DNA of 24,003 bases from Udaeobacter sp025935755 (GCA_036278715.1 DASUKN010000104.1:1-24003); one strand, 5' to 3'; shown: positions 15,179 through 23,752, counted from the first letter of the stretch. Program-made: numbers and translations. Notes: generated from the letters alone by a model not told the origin.

Positions 15179-16686
15179 GACTTATGACTTCCTCGATCAA
15201 AATCGCCTCGCCGAATCGCTTCAGCAACACGGGCAATGTCGCCGGAGAGCGCACGATCCTGCTTAAGTGAGGAGGCGACCTTACGCAGCGCATCGTATGC
15301 TCGTTCCACACCGCGACCCGCTTTCAATGGGCGGCGATATTCGACACCTTCGGCGGCCGCAAGCAACTCGATCGCAAACAAGTTTTCCGCAAGATCGACA
15401 ATCGACCGCAGCTTTAACGCACTCGTCATTCCCATCGACACGTGATCTTCTTTTCCGCCGGATGTGGTGATGTTGTCAACGCTGGCCGGATGAGCGAGCA
15501 CACGCGCTTCGTTCAGCAACGAAGCGGCCGCGACATGAGCGATCATAAACCCCGATTCCACTCCGGGCCGCTGCGCAAGAAATGCCGGAAGCCCTTCACT
15601 CTTGTCAGGATTAACCAGTCGGTCAGTGCGGCGCTCGCTGATGCTCATCAAATCGGTAATTGCGATCGCAGCGTAATCGAACGCAAACGCAAGCGGCGCC
15701 CCGTGAAAATTGCCGCCGGAAATCACTTCACCGCTGTCCGCAAACACGAGCGGATTATCGGTCGCTGACGCGGATTCTGTTAGCAAAACGTCTTCACAAT
15801 GTGCCAGCGCGCCGCGCACCGCTCCGTGCACCTGGGGCATGCAACGCAGACTGTACGCATCCTGGACGCGCGGATCGTCGGTGAGATGCGACTGACGGAT
15901 CTCGCTGTCTTCCAGCAGCGACAGGAGATGTTCGGCCGCGGCTTTCTGGCCAGGATGCGGACGCGCATCCTGCAAACGAGGATCGAATGCAAGAGGCGTG
16001 CCTTTGAGCGCTTCAAGACTCATCGCGCCAGAGACATCCGCCACTCGTGCCAGGCGTTGAGCACGTAAAAGCGCCAGCCCGCCTACGGCGTGCATGGCTT
16101 GGGTGCCATTGAGCAAAGCGAGCCCTTCTTTCGCTTCGAGTTCCAGCGGATTTAATTTTGCGCGTCGCAGCGCGTCCGCCGTCGCCATCCGTTTACCATC
16201 AAAGAATACTTCGCCTTCGCCGATCACGCTCAATGCCAAATGTGCCAGCGGCGCGAGATCGCCACTCGCGCCGACTGAACCCTTCTCCGGAATCACAGCG
16301 TGCACACGGTGATTCAGCATTTGGCAAAGCAACTCGATGATATCCAAGCGAATTCCGCTGAAACCAAGCGTCAGTACGTTGGCCCGGAGCAGCATCATTG
16401 CGCGCACCTCCGGTTCCGAAAGTGGACGGCCAATTCCGCAAGCGTGACTGCGAACAAGGTTCAGCTGGAGTTGCCGCAGTTGGCCCTTTGCAACTCGAAC
16501 ATCGGAGAGTTTACCAAAACCGGTGTTCACTCCGTAAACCACGGCGTCGCGCAGAACGATTTGTTCGACAACTTTGCGGGAAGCATCCACACGTTGACGC
16601 GCAGATGGCGAGATTGCCACATGCTCGTGCGCAAAAGCGACCGCAGCGATTTGCTCCAGAGTGAGCGCCTGACCGTTCAGCTCCAC
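15175..16686 (-). CDS. hutH: Histidine ammonia-lyase HutH
   Basis: HutH removes ammonia from L-histidine to give trans-urocanate, the entry step of the pathway. The 503-residue protein carries the A140-S141-G142 triad within GSVGASGDLAPLAH, which cyclises to the MIO cofactor. YGVNTGFG (51-58), the active-site tyrosine segment, and SGGNFHGAPLAF are also in place. The start is GTG at 16684-16686, giving MELNGQALTL; no ATG or TTG lies upstream in frame before a stop at 16729-16731, and no strong ribosome-binding site is seen. It is the first gene of the hutH-hutU-ftcD-hutI unit; its promoter should lie in the short gap before the divergent DUF1697 gene. Confidence 0.98.
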   Translation of the reverse strand: MELNGQALTLEQIAAVAFAHEHVAISPSARQRVDASRKVVEQIVLRDAVVYGVNTGFGKLSDVRVAKGQLRQLQLNLVRSHACGIGRPLSEPEVRAMMLLRANVLTLGFSGIRLDIIELLCQMLNHRVHAVIPEKGSVGASGDLAPLAHLALSVIGEGEVFFDGKRMATADALRRAKLNPLELEAKEGLALLNGTQAMHAVGGLALLRAQRLARVADVSGAMSLEALKGTPLAFDPRLQDARPHPGQKAAAEHLLSLLEDSEIRQSHLTDDPRVQDAYSLRCMPQVHGAVRGALAHCEDVLLTESASATDNPLVFADSGEVISGGNFHGAPLAFAFDYAAIAITDLMSISERRTDRLVNPDKSEGLPAFLAQRPGVESGFMIAHVAAASLLNEARVLAHPASVDNITTSGGKEDHVSMGMTSALKLRSIVDLAENLFAIELLAAAEGVEYRRPLKAGRGVERAYDALRKVASSLKQDRALSGDIARVAEAIRRGDFDRGSHKS

Positions 16687-16768
16687 CTGCGCAGTGTAGT
16701 GGAAAAAAATTCCTTGGGAAGAGAGTTGCTAAGCGATCCCTCATGACCTCTCATTGGCTCAATTCCAA
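16687..16768. promoter_or_regulatory. Short divergent promoter region between hutH and the DUF1697 gene
   Basis: Only 82 bases separate the two divergent starts, so the hut operon promoter must lie here or overlap coding DNA. An A-run (16703-16709) is present, but I see no clear -35/-10 pair and no obvious operator palindrome. No hut regulator gene (hutC or hutP type) is in the window. Confidence 0.35.
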
Positions 16769-17305
16769 ATGCGCTGGGTCGTATTCCTCCGCGGAGTGAA
16801 CGTCGGCAAAGCAAATCGCTGCCAGCCGGCAGCGATCGCGAGGCAGTTATCGAAACTAGGAGTCATCAACATCGGCGCAGTCGGCACGTTCGTCGTCCGC
16901 GAAGATGTTAGCGAATCAGCTCTGCGCAAAAAATTTGCTCTTCAACTCTTGAAAGGTTTCGGAATCAAATGCGAGATCATGATGTGTCCCGCACGCGACA
17001 TCGTTAAGCTCGCCTCGACGGATCCGTTTGCGGGGCAGCCTTCGGGACTAGACATCACACGCTTTGTAAACGTACTAGCAAAACGGCCGCTCTCGTCCCC
17101 CGCGCTTCCGCTCTACTTGCCGTCGGATGATGACTGGTTGCTCAAGGTGATTGCGATCAAGAACCAAATCGTTTTGGGCGTTTATCGACGGCAGATGAAA
17201 GCCATTGGTTATCTCGGAAAACTCGAGAAGCTCCTTGGCGTTCCTGTTACCAATCGTAATTGGAACACCATTGAGAAAGTTGCGAAAATTCTCTCTCAAA
17301 GCTAA
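16769..17305 (+). CDS. DUF1697 family protein
   Basis: A 178-residue protein of the DUF1697 family, whose function is unknown. Family marks are the opening RWVVFLRGVNVGKANR and the closing TNRNWNTIEKVAKIL. The usual middle motif (typically like YIQSGNVVF) reads NIGAVGTFVVRED here, so this is a divergent subgroup. I chose the ATG at 16769; a TTG at 16754 would add five residues (MAQFQ) and neither has a good ribosome-binding site. It is divergent from hutH and convergent with the ClC gene, so it is a lone gene with no functional hint from its neighbours. Confidence 0.88.
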   Translation: MRWVVFLRGVNVGKANRCQPAAIARQLSKLGVINIGAVGTFVVREDVSESALRKKFALQLLKGFGIKCEIMMCPARDIVKLASTDPFAGQPSGLDITRFVNVLAKRPLSSPALPLYLPSDDDWLLKVIAIKNQIVLGVYRRQMKAIGYLGKLEKLLGVPVTNRNWNTIEKVAKILSQS

Positions 17306-17499
17306 TCGCGGTTGTTGCAGGGCGTTTGACTCACTCGCTCCCGCTCATTCGGCCTCTGGCCTGCCCGTCCATGTCGCTCGCTTCCCGACCGCTGCATTCG
17401 GTGCGACCCTCGGCGTCTGACACAGACACCCTTCAGATCCCTGCAGGCGTGCCCTGCCGGATTTTGACTTCCATGCGGTTTTTGTTCACTCAAGTGACG
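17306..17499. other. Intergenic region between convergent DUF1697 and ClC genes
   Basis: These 194 GC-rich bases hold several small inverted repeats: GGCC-TCT-GGCC near 17350, GTCTG-ACA-CAGAC near 17415-17427, and GCAGG-CGTGC-CCTGC at 17443-17457. They could act as a two-way transcription stop. Short open frames exist on both strands but resemble no family I know and look like chance. The stretch could be a decayed repeat or gene remnant; I cannot tell. Confidence 0.4.
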
Positions 17500-19296
17500 T
17501 CAGGCGCTCTCGACCTCAACTAAGTCAGGCTTGCGAATTCCGCGCTCGCGCAATTGCTCATCGCGATGATAACGCTCGCGCGCGGTCATGATACTCGCGC
17601 GGCCGAGATATCCGATAACTCTTTTCTCATTGGTGCGATCTACCACAGGCAGACGTCCAACATCGTGCCTGAGCATTCGCGCAATGGCGTCGTGTAATGT
17701 TTCGTCTTCATACGCGACAATCAGTTTGGTCGAACCTACATCGAGAACAGTCACGCTTGGATCGCCGGAACGCTCGAATGCTCGCACCACATCGCCTCGA
17801 GTGATGATTCCCACCAAGTCGCCACCTTCGTCACCCAGCAAAGTCCCCTGCCGGGTGCAAATCAGCGGGTCCCCGCTGGCCACGCGTGCTGAGAACCGCT
17901 GTAATGGTGTCGTCGCGGGAATCAGCGGCACATCCTTATCCATCACATCGCCCACACGCATCAGTTCAAACAGATCCACGCTGTACTCTCGGGCAATATG
18001 TTGACCGCGGCGCGCGAGTTTCTCGGTGAGAATGGAACGGCGCAAGAGAAGCACCGTCACTGCAAGCGCGGCAACCGAACCGCATAGGAACGCAGGCAAA
18101 GCCTTCAAATCGTGTGTGAGCTCCAGAAGGAAGAACATTCCCGTTAAAGGCGATCGCATGGTCCCGCTCATCATCGCAGCCATTCCTACTCCCGCCCATA
18201 GACCGACGTCTCCGAGATGGAAGAATTGCCCGAGGCCGGCACCCAGCGCGCCGCCAATGATTAACAGGGGCGCCAGCACACCACCCGATGTCCCCGAGCC
18301 AAGCGCGATGGACCAGACTAACGACTTCCCGATCAATAATCCGATCAGCGCCGGCCCGAGGATTTCTCCTCGCAAAAGGCCATGGATCAGATCGTACCCC
18401 ACACCCAGCACGCGTGGATCAATCCAACCGCCAATACCGACGAAGACTGCACCGATGGCCGGCCACCACATCCAGTGGATCGGCAGTTTCAAAAATGCGT
18501 CTTCACATCGATACACCAGCGCGGTCAGCAAACCGGAACCGAATCCGGTCGCAATACCGATGATCACCGCGATCAATATGGCTTGCCAGCCTAACGAATC
18601 ATGCGGCGCCACTGGAAAAATCGGGCCGACGCCGATGAGAGGAGCACGTAAAAGCCACGCCACCACCGATGCCGTTGCTACCGGTATGAAACTGCGCGGG
18701 CGCCATTCAAAAAGGAGAAGCTCAACCGCAAGCAATGTCGCCGCGATGGGTGTTGAAAAGACGGCCGCCATTCCACCAGCAGCACCCGCGACCAGCAACG
18801 TTTTTCGTTCCGCTGAAGTGAGGTGAAACAGTTGTGCCAGGATCGATCCGAACGCGCCGCCCGTCATGATAATGGGACCCTCCGCGCCGAAAGGGCCACC
18901 CGTTCCGATCGAGATCGCCGACGAAATCGGTTTAAGCAGCGCAACTTTGGGTTCGATAGAACTGCCACCGAGTAAGATCGCTTCCAAAGCTTCCGGGATG
19001 CCGTGGCCGCGGATCTTTTCCGATCCGAAGCGAGCCATCAGGCCAATTACGAGTGCACCCGCAACCGGCGCAAGAATGACCCACGCTCCAAGATGATTGT
19101 GCTGTAACGAACCGAGTTCGGATGAAAATTGCTGGAAGAAAACGAAATTGGTAATTACGGCAATTAGCCAAAGCAGTACTTTTGCGACAACAGCGCTGAT
19201 CGCGCCCACCGGCAATGCCAGGCCAATAAGAACGAGCATGCGCGAGTCGGTTCGAAAATCGCCAAGTAAAGTCGGTGAAGTTTTAAGGCCGGACAT
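17500..19296 (-). CDS. ClC-family chloride channel/transporter with C-terminal CBS domains
   Basis: An inner-membrane anion transporter of the ClC family, about 598 residues from the ATG at 19296; a GTG at 19332 would add twelve. Residues about 18-435 are hydrophobic helices. Selectivity-filter segments are visible: GHGIP at 97-101 (GSGIP in E. coli ClcA, so the pore serine is a histidine here), GGPFGAEGP around 133-141 with the gating glutamate E139, and GSGTSGGVLAPLLIIGGALG. Residues about 450-590 contain two CBS domains (MRVGDVMDKDVPLIP and later VLDVGSTKLIVAYEDETLHDAIARML...VGRLPVVD), which in other proteins bind adenine nucleotides. E139 suggests a proton-coupled exchanger or gated channel; which one cannot be read here. 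It is divergent from the YjbQ gene. Confidence 0.95.
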   Translation of the reverse strand: MSGLKTSPTLLGDFRTDSRMLVLIGLALPVGAISAVVAKVLLWLIAVITNFVFFQQFSSELGSLQHNHLGAWVILAPVAGALVIGLMARFGSEKIRGHGIPEALEAILLGGSSIEPKVALLKPISSAISIGTGGPFGAEGPIIMTGGAFGSILAQLFHLTSAERKTLLVAGAAGGMAAVFSTPIAATLLAVELLLFEWRPRSFIPVATASVVAWLLRAPLIGVGPIFPVAPHDSLGWQAILIAVIIGIATGFGSGLLTALVYRCEDAFLKLPIHWMWWPAIGAVFVGIGGWIDPRVLGVGYDLIHGLLRGEILGPALIGLLIGKSLVWSIALGSGTSGGVLAPLLIIGGALGAGLGQFFHLGDVGLWAGVGMAAMMSGTMRSPLTGMFFLLELTHDLKALPAFLCGSVAALAVTVLLLRRSILTEKLARRGQHIAREYSVDLFELMRVGDVMDKDVPLIPATTPLQRFSARVASGDPLICTRQGTLLGDEGGDLVGIITRGDVVRAFERSGDPSVTVLDVGSTKLIVAYEDETLHDAIARMLRHDVGRLPVVDRTNEKRVIGYLGRASIMTARERYHRDEQLRERGIRKPDLVEVESA

Positions 19297-19427
19297 TGCG
19301 TGTGGCGCACCAGAAAACGGCCGCCATCTCACTTTCCGCAGTATCAGCTTGTGGGCAAGAAATTCGCGGCTTTTCTTCCCGTGCAGACCCGCGCATCTTG
19401 TGATTCACTTTCGCGCGTACATCACAG

Positions 19428-19847
19428 GTGAAATCGCTCACAGAACATCTTTGGTTTGAAGTGCCGCATCGACGCGGGTTCATCAATATCACACCGAAAA
19501 TCGGGGAGTTGGTTCAGCGAAGCGGTATAGCCGAGGGCCTTTGTCTGGTTAACGCGATGCACATTACCGCATCGGTGTTCATCAACGACGATGAAGCGGG
19601 ATTGCATCACGATTATGAGGGGTGGCTGGAAAAACTCGCTCCACATGCTCCGACGAGCGCCTATCGACACAATCAGACAGGCGAAGACAACGCAGACGCC
19701 CATCTCAAGCGCCAGATCATGGGCCGCGAAGTTGTCGTCGCGATCACCAAGGGCAAACTCGATTTCGGGCCGTGGGAACAAATCTTCTACGGAGAATTCG
19801 ACGGAAGACGGCGCAAACGAGTTCTGGTTAAGATAATCGGAGACTAA
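19428..19847 (+). CDS. YjbQ/UPF0047 family protein (secondary thiamine-phosphate synthase-like)
   Basis: A 139-residue protein of the YjbQ/UPF0047 family. E. coli YjbQ has weak thiamine-phosphate synthase activity, but the true role is unclear. Family marks are RGFINITPKI near the start, NAMHITASVFINDDE with a conserved histidine, HHDYEGWLEKLAP, YRHNQTGEDNADAHLKRQIMG and the C-terminal GKLDFGPWEQIFYGEFDGRR. The clustered histidines and acids form a metal-like site in known structures. The start is GTG at 19428; the frame has no better start nearby. The amine oxidase begins 79 bases downstream on the same strand, far enough to have its own promoter. Confidence 0.93.
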   Translation: MKSLTEHLWFEVPHRRGFINITPKIGELVQRSGIAEGLCLVNAMHITASVFINDDEAGLHHDYEGWLEKLAPHAPTSAYRHNQTGEDNADAHLKRQIMGREVVVAITKGKLDFGPWEQIFYGEFDGRRRKRVLVKIIGD

Positions 19848-19874
19848 CAAAGAACAGCTTTCGCAAACGCCGCA

Positions 19875-19903
19875 TTGAAGTGCGTCGGGCAAAACCATAC
19901 GAT
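19875..19903 (+). promoter_or_regulatory. Possible sigma-70-type promoter for the amine oxidase gene
   Basis: TTGAAG (19875-19880) and TACGAT (19898-19903) are 17 bases apart, each matching four of six consensus positions, and lie 24 bases before the ATG at 19927. This is a weak match in a short gap. Confidence 0.25.
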
Positions 19904-19926
19904 CGCCGCGAAACTCACTGATTTTT

Positions 19927-21483
19927 ATGGCGCACACACCTCTTGCTAAACTCCTTCGCCACGCCGCGTCGACGGCCGCTCAATCCGACAAATGGGATTC
20001 GACCACGGACTCTTCGGCCATGTCGCGACGTAAGTTTGTTCGAACGATTTCCGCGACTGGCGCAGGACTGGCGTTGCCGACATCGCTTTTCGGTGATCGG
20101 TCAGTTAAAACCGCCGCGCGAGTCGTTGTGGTCGGTGCGGGTCTGGCTGGATTGACTTGTGCTTATCGTCTGAAGCGTCGTGGCATCATCGCCACAGTTT
20201 ACGAAGCAAACACGCGTCTGGGGGGACGTTGTTGGTCACGGCGGAGCGATTTTGCTCACGGACACATTGCAGAACACGGCGGAGAACTGATCGATCAGGC
20301 CCATACAACAATTCGCCACCTGGCACAGGAACTCGGTCTTCCACTGGATAATTTGCTCGCAGCGGAGCCAAACGGTTCGACGATCTTCCTGGACTTTGAT
20401 GGCGCTGCCTATTTCTACCGCGATGCGGTTCGTGATTTGAAGCGGATCTGGCAACCGCTTCATCGCGATCTCATACAGGCAGGCTATCCGACGCTTTATA
20501 ACAGTTACACCGCGCGAGGTGCACAACTCGATCAGATGTCGGTCAGCGACTGGATTGATCAGACTGTTCCCGGCGGCTTAGATTCGCCTCTTGGCCAGTT
20601 GCTTGAGGTGGCTTACACGATCGAGTACGGCGCGGAATGCGACGTCCAAAGCGCGCTGAACCTCATTTATCTGCTCGGATACAACAGTCCCGGCCAGTTC
20701 ACGCTCTTTGGCCAGTCTAACGAGAAATACCACGTGCGCGGCGGAAACGACCAGGTGGTCGCGCGGCTTGCCAGCTTGTTAGGCCCCCAGATCAATATGG
20801 GCCAGGCTCTTGCAGCGCTCCGCCGGAATCCCGATGGCACGTACACGCTCTCATTTCAAACCAGCGATCAATTTACTGATGTAACAGCGGATCGTGTCGT
20901 ACTCGCATTGCCATTCTCGATGTTGAAGAATTCGGTCGATCTGACACAAGCTGAGTTCAGCGAACTGAAAATGATCGCGATCCAGGAACTCGCGATGGGT
21001 TCCAACTCCAAGCTTAATGTCCAGTTCAACTCTCGTACCTGGGCTCCCCTCCGTTGCAACGGTGAGACATACTCCGATCGCGGTTATCAAGCGACTTGGG
21101 ACGTCACCCGCAGCCAGCCTGGGAGTGCGGGAATTCTCGTCAATTACACCGGTGGCGCGGCTGCCGATGCGTTTGCCACCGGCACTCCGGAAGAGCACGC
21201 TGCCGATTTCCTTACGCAGATCGAGCCTGTGCTGCCGGGATTGAGCTCACAATGGAATGGACTCGCCACAGTCGATTGGTGGGCCGGCAATCCTTACAGT
21301 CTCGGCAGTTACAGTTACTGGAAGGTCGGGCAATATACCCGCTTTGCTGGGATCGAACGAGAACCGCAAAACGGCGTTCATTTCTGCGGCGAACACACTT
21401 CTATCGACGCTCAAGGTTATCTCGAAGGCGCAGTCGAAACGGGTGAGCGCGCTGCGGCTGAGATCATCTCGGCTTTGCGCTAA
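19927..21483 (+). CDS. Flavin amine oxidase, Tat-exported
   Basis: A 518-residue FAD-dependent oxidase of the monoamine oxidase family, which oxidises amines or amino acids to imines and makes hydrogen peroxide. A twin-arginine signal (SRRKFVRTISATGAGLALP, residues 33-51) follows an unusual leader of about 30 residues, so the folded, FAD-loaded enzyme should be exported. FAD binding is shown by VVVVGAGLAGLTCAYRL (G70-x-G72-xx-G75), E93 and the GGR motif at 99-101. The C-terminal flavin segment FCGEHTSIDAQGYLEGAVETG is complete. I keep the ATG at 19927 rather than the one at 20020, because related proteins have a similar LL-rich leader before the RR motif; that comparison is from memory. The substrate is unknown. 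Confidence 0.93.
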   Translation: MAHTPLAKLLRHAASTAAQSDKWDSTTDSSAMSRRKFVRTISATGAGLALPTSLFGDRSVKTAARVVVVGAGLAGLTCAYRLKRRGIIATVYEANTRLGGRCWSRRSDFAHGHIAEHGGELIDQAHTTIRHLAQELGLPLDNLLAAEPNGSTIFLDFDGAAYFYRDAVRDLKRIWQPLHRDLIQAGYPTLYNSYTARGAQLDQMSVSDWIDQTVPGGLDSPLGQLLEVAYTIEYGAECDVQSALNLIYLLGYNSPGQFTLFGQSNEKYHVRGGNDQVVARLASLLGPQINMGQALAALRRNPDGTYTLSFQTSDQFTDVTADRVVLALPFSMLKNSVDLTQAEFSELKMIAIQELAMGSNSKLNVQFNSRTWAPLRCNGETYSDRGYQATWDVTRSQPGSAGILVNYTGGAAADAFATGTPEEHAADFLTQIEPVLPGLSSQWNGLATVDWWAGNPYSLGSYSYWKVGQYTRFAGIEREPQNGVHFCGEHTSIDAQGYLEGAVETGERAAAEIISALR

Positions 21484-21499
21484 TTGAAGCTCATTATTT

Positions 21500-21635
21500 C
21501 AGTCCCAGAGAACACAGAGGTCGCATGGAAACATAAGGATTCTGTGGATTATCGTTCTCGTCGTCGTCCTCGTCCTCGATCAATCTTTTTTTTCGACCAC
21601 GAGTACGAGTACGACGAGGAGGACGAGAAGGATAT
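21500..21635. repeat. Intergenic repeat region with a CT/GA-rich imperfect hairpin
   Basis: Between the convergent amine oxidase and aldo/keto reductase genes lies a CAGAGAACACAGAGG stretch (21506-21520) of a type I recall from soil-bacterial genomes, then a CT-rich arm of repeated CGTC/CCTCGT triplets (21553-21579), a centre with eight T (21586-21593), and a GA-rich arm with ACGAG repeats (21597-21631). The arms pair imperfectly with small bulges. It may act as a two-way terminator or be a dispersed element. Confidence 0.6.
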
Positions 21636-21644
21636 TGTTCGGCT

Positions 21645-22637
21645 CTATCGCCCGGTCATTTGCTCCAGGTGCTCGGGATACCGATCGCCTTGTACTTCGA
21701 TTCGTGAGGCAGCGTTTTCAATGTCGCGCAGATCATCTTGCGTCAAGTCGATCTCGACTGCTCCAAGATTCTCCTCCAATCGGTTTCGTTTTGTTGTTCC
21801 GGGGATCGGAACGATGAATGGTTTTTGCGCCAACAACCATGCCAATGCAATCTGGGCGGGCGTTGCCTTCTTTCGTGTGGCGATCTCGCCTAACAAATCA
21901 ACCAGCGCCTGATTAGCTTTGCGGGCCTCGGGCGTGAACCGGGGAAGTGTGTTACGGAAATCGCCGCTCTCAAACGCGGTGTTTTCGCTCATTTTGCCGG
22001 TGAGAAATCCGCGTCCCAAAGGACTGTACGGTACGAATCCGATCCCAAGTTCCTCCAGTAGCGGCAACACTTCCTGTTCAGGTTTTCGCCACCAGAGTGA
22101 ATACTCATTCTGAACTGCTGTGACCGGTTGAGTGGCGTGGGCGCGACGGATCGTCTGCACTCCCGGCTCTGACAAGCCGAAATGTTTCACTTTTCCATCG
22201 CGGATTAAGTCCTTCACCGCACCGGCCACATCTTCAATCGGGACTTCCGGATCCACGCGATGTTGATAGAACAAATCGATAACATCCGTCCTGAGGCGTT
22301 TGAGTGACGCTTCTGCCACTTCCTTGATGTGCTCCGGCCGGCTGTTCACGCCAATGGACCGGCCGGTTTTTGGGTCGAGTTTGAATCCAAACTTCGTAGC
22401 GATCACCACGCGGTCGCGAAACGGAGCGAGGCTTTCGCCGACCAATTCTTCGTTTATGAACGGGCCATAAACTTCGGCAGTGTCGAAGAATGTTACGCCG
22501 AGTTCGACCGCAGAGTGAATAAGCGAGGTCATCTCCTGTTTATCTTTTGGCGGCCCGTATCCGAAACTCATCCCCATGCAGCCAAGTCCAATTGCCGAGA
22601 CTTCCAACCCACTCTTTCCAAGTTTGCGCTTTTTCAT
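21645..22637 (-). CDS. Aldo/keto reductase
   Basis: A 330-residue NADPH-dependent oxidoreductase of the aldo/keto reductase superfamily, predicted cytoplasmic, reducing aldehydes or ketones to alcohols. The catalytic tetrad is complete: D52, Y57, K82 and H126 (DTAEVYG, ATKFG, YQHRVDP). The start KLGKSGLEVSAIGLGCMGMS and the nucleotide-binding end IVPIPGTTKRNRLEENLGAVEI are typical of the YajO/AKR13-like group. It begins 20 bases after the upstream zinc alcohol dehydrogenase, so both are probably on one mRNA and may handle a shared aldehyde or ketone; that is inference. Confidence 0.96.
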   Translation of the reverse strand: MKKRKLGKSGLEVSAIGLGCMGMSFGYGPPKDKQEMTSLIHSAVELGVTFFDTAEVYGPFINEELVGESLAPFRDRVVIATKFGFKLDPKTGRSIGVNSRPEHIKEVAEASLKRLRTDVIDLFYQHRVDPEVPIEDVAGAVKDLIRDGKVKHFGLSEPGVQTIRRAHATQPVTAVQNEYSLWWRKPEQEVLPLLEELGIGFVPYSPLGRGFLTGKMSENTAFESGDFRNTLPRFTPEARKANQALVDLLGEIATRKKATPAQIALAWLLAQKPFIVPIPGTTKRNRLEENLGAVEIDLTQDDLRDIENAASRIEVQGDRYPEHLEQMTGR

Positions 22638-22657
22638 CGTGTGAGTGTGAATATTTG

Positions 22658-23692
22658 TTAGGGCCTAACCATCACCTTGATGGCCTCGCGATCGTTCATC
22701 GCCCGGTAGCCTTCCGGAACTTCGTCCAGAACAACAGTACGATCGAAGACACGTCCAGGCTCGATTTTACCGTCGAGAACGTCTGGCAAGAGCTCCTCGA
22801 TATAAGCACGCACCGGAGCAGGCCCGCCGCCGACCGTCACGTTGTTGTAAAAAGCTGGTTCCGACCCGGGAATCGTCTGCTCTTGCGGAACGCCGACTCG
22901 TCCTACCGCGCCGCCCGGACGCGCGATGCTGATCGCAGTGTTTACTGCTTGTTCGAGCCCGACGCATTCCAACACCGAATGAACGCCATAGCCACCGGTG
23001 AGTTCGCGAACTCGCTCCACGGCCGCGTCACCGCGCTCACTGACAACGTCTGTCGCGCCGAAGTCTCTGGCGAGTGAAATACGGTCGGCATGCCGGCCTA
23101 GAATGATAATCTGCTCAGCGCCCAATCGTTTTGCAGCGACGACCCCGCACAATCCCACCGCTCCATCACCGACAACGGCGACACTTTTTCCTGGTACCAC
23201 CTTCGCCATGACCGCAGCATGGTGCCCGGTGCCCATCACGTCCGAAAGCGTGAGTATCGACGCCAGCAGCGCGTCATCTGCTTGCGCGCCGACCGGAAAA
23301 AGGGTTCCATCTGCCAAAGGAATTCGCACCGCTTCGGCCTGTGCTCCGGCGACTTCCGTGCTACCGAAAAATCCGCCATGGATACACGAAGTTTGAAGGC
23401 CTTCGTGGCAGAATGCGCATGTGCCGTCGGAAAACGCGAACGGCATGATAACAAAGTCACCGCGCTTAATCGTGCGAACGTCTGCGCCGACGTCTTCGAC
23501 TACACCTATCGCTTCGTGCCCCATCACGCGACCGGTGTCGCTGCGTTCCATTTTTTGATATGGCCACAGGTCGCTCCCGCAAACGCACGCGCGCGTGACG
23601 CGGATGACGGCATCAGTCGGCTCGATGATTTTCGGGTCGGGTACGTTCTCGACCCGAACGTCGCCAGCGCTATACATCACAGTTGCGCGCAT
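22658..23692 (-). CDS. Zinc-dependent alcohol dehydrogenase (MDR superfamily)
   Basis: A 344-residue NAD(P)-dependent dehydrogenase. Catalytic zinc ligands are C38 in CVCGSD and H59/E60 in GHE. The structural zinc loop has only three of the usual four cysteines (C92, C95, C103); the first position is an aspartate/glycine (SDGTCAFC), a variant I have seen in this subgroup. The Rossmann motif is GDGAVGLCG. I chose the second ATG (23690-23692), which lies nine bases after AGGGGG; the first ATG, two codons earlier (23698), is only three bases from it. It probably heads a two-gene unit with the aldo/keto reductase. It is a distant paralogue of the dehydrogenase at 290-1462. Confidence 0.94.
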   Translation of the reverse strand: MRATVMYSAGDVRVENVPDPKIIEPTDAVIRVTRACVCGSDLWPYQKMERSDTGRVMGHEAIGVVEDVGADVRTIKRGDFVIMPFAFSDGTCAFCHEGLQTSCIHGGFFGSTEVAGAQAEAVRIPLADGTLFPVGAQADDALLASILTLSDVMGTGHHAAVMAKVVPGKSVAVVGDGAVGLCGVVAAKRLGAEQIIILGRHADRISLARDFGATDVVSERGDAAVERVRELTGGYGVHSVLECVGLEQAVNTAISIARPGGAVGRVGVPQEQTIPGSEPAFYNNVTVGGGPAPVRAYIEELLPDVLDGKIEPGRVFDRTVVLDEVPEGYRAMNDREAIKVMVRP

Positions 23693-23752
23693 AATCATTT
23701 ACCCCCTGGAACTCGGCTTGAGACAAAATCACTACATCGCGGTTTCTGCTTA

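Noticed and set aside
17302..17493. A 63-codon minus-strand open frame just downstream of the ClC gene
   Set aside because: It is rich in Arg, Ser and Gly without any family pattern, overlaps small inverted repeats, and looks like a chance frame in GC-rich DNA.
18026..18826. A 266-codon open frame on the plus strand opposite the ClC gene
   Set aside because: It lies fully inside a clear ClC coding region, its composition is that of an antisense frame, and it has no recognisable domain.
19927..20020. Start of the amine oxidase at the second ATG (20020), directly before the twin-arginine motif
   Set aside because: Possible, but the upstream codons form a leader of a kind I recall in related oxidases, so I kept the first ATG.
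21484..21912. A 142-codon plus-strand frame starting right after the amine oxidase
   Set aside because: It begins in repeat DNA (arginine- and acid-rich runs from the CT/GA repeat) and then runs antisense through the aldo/keto reductase.
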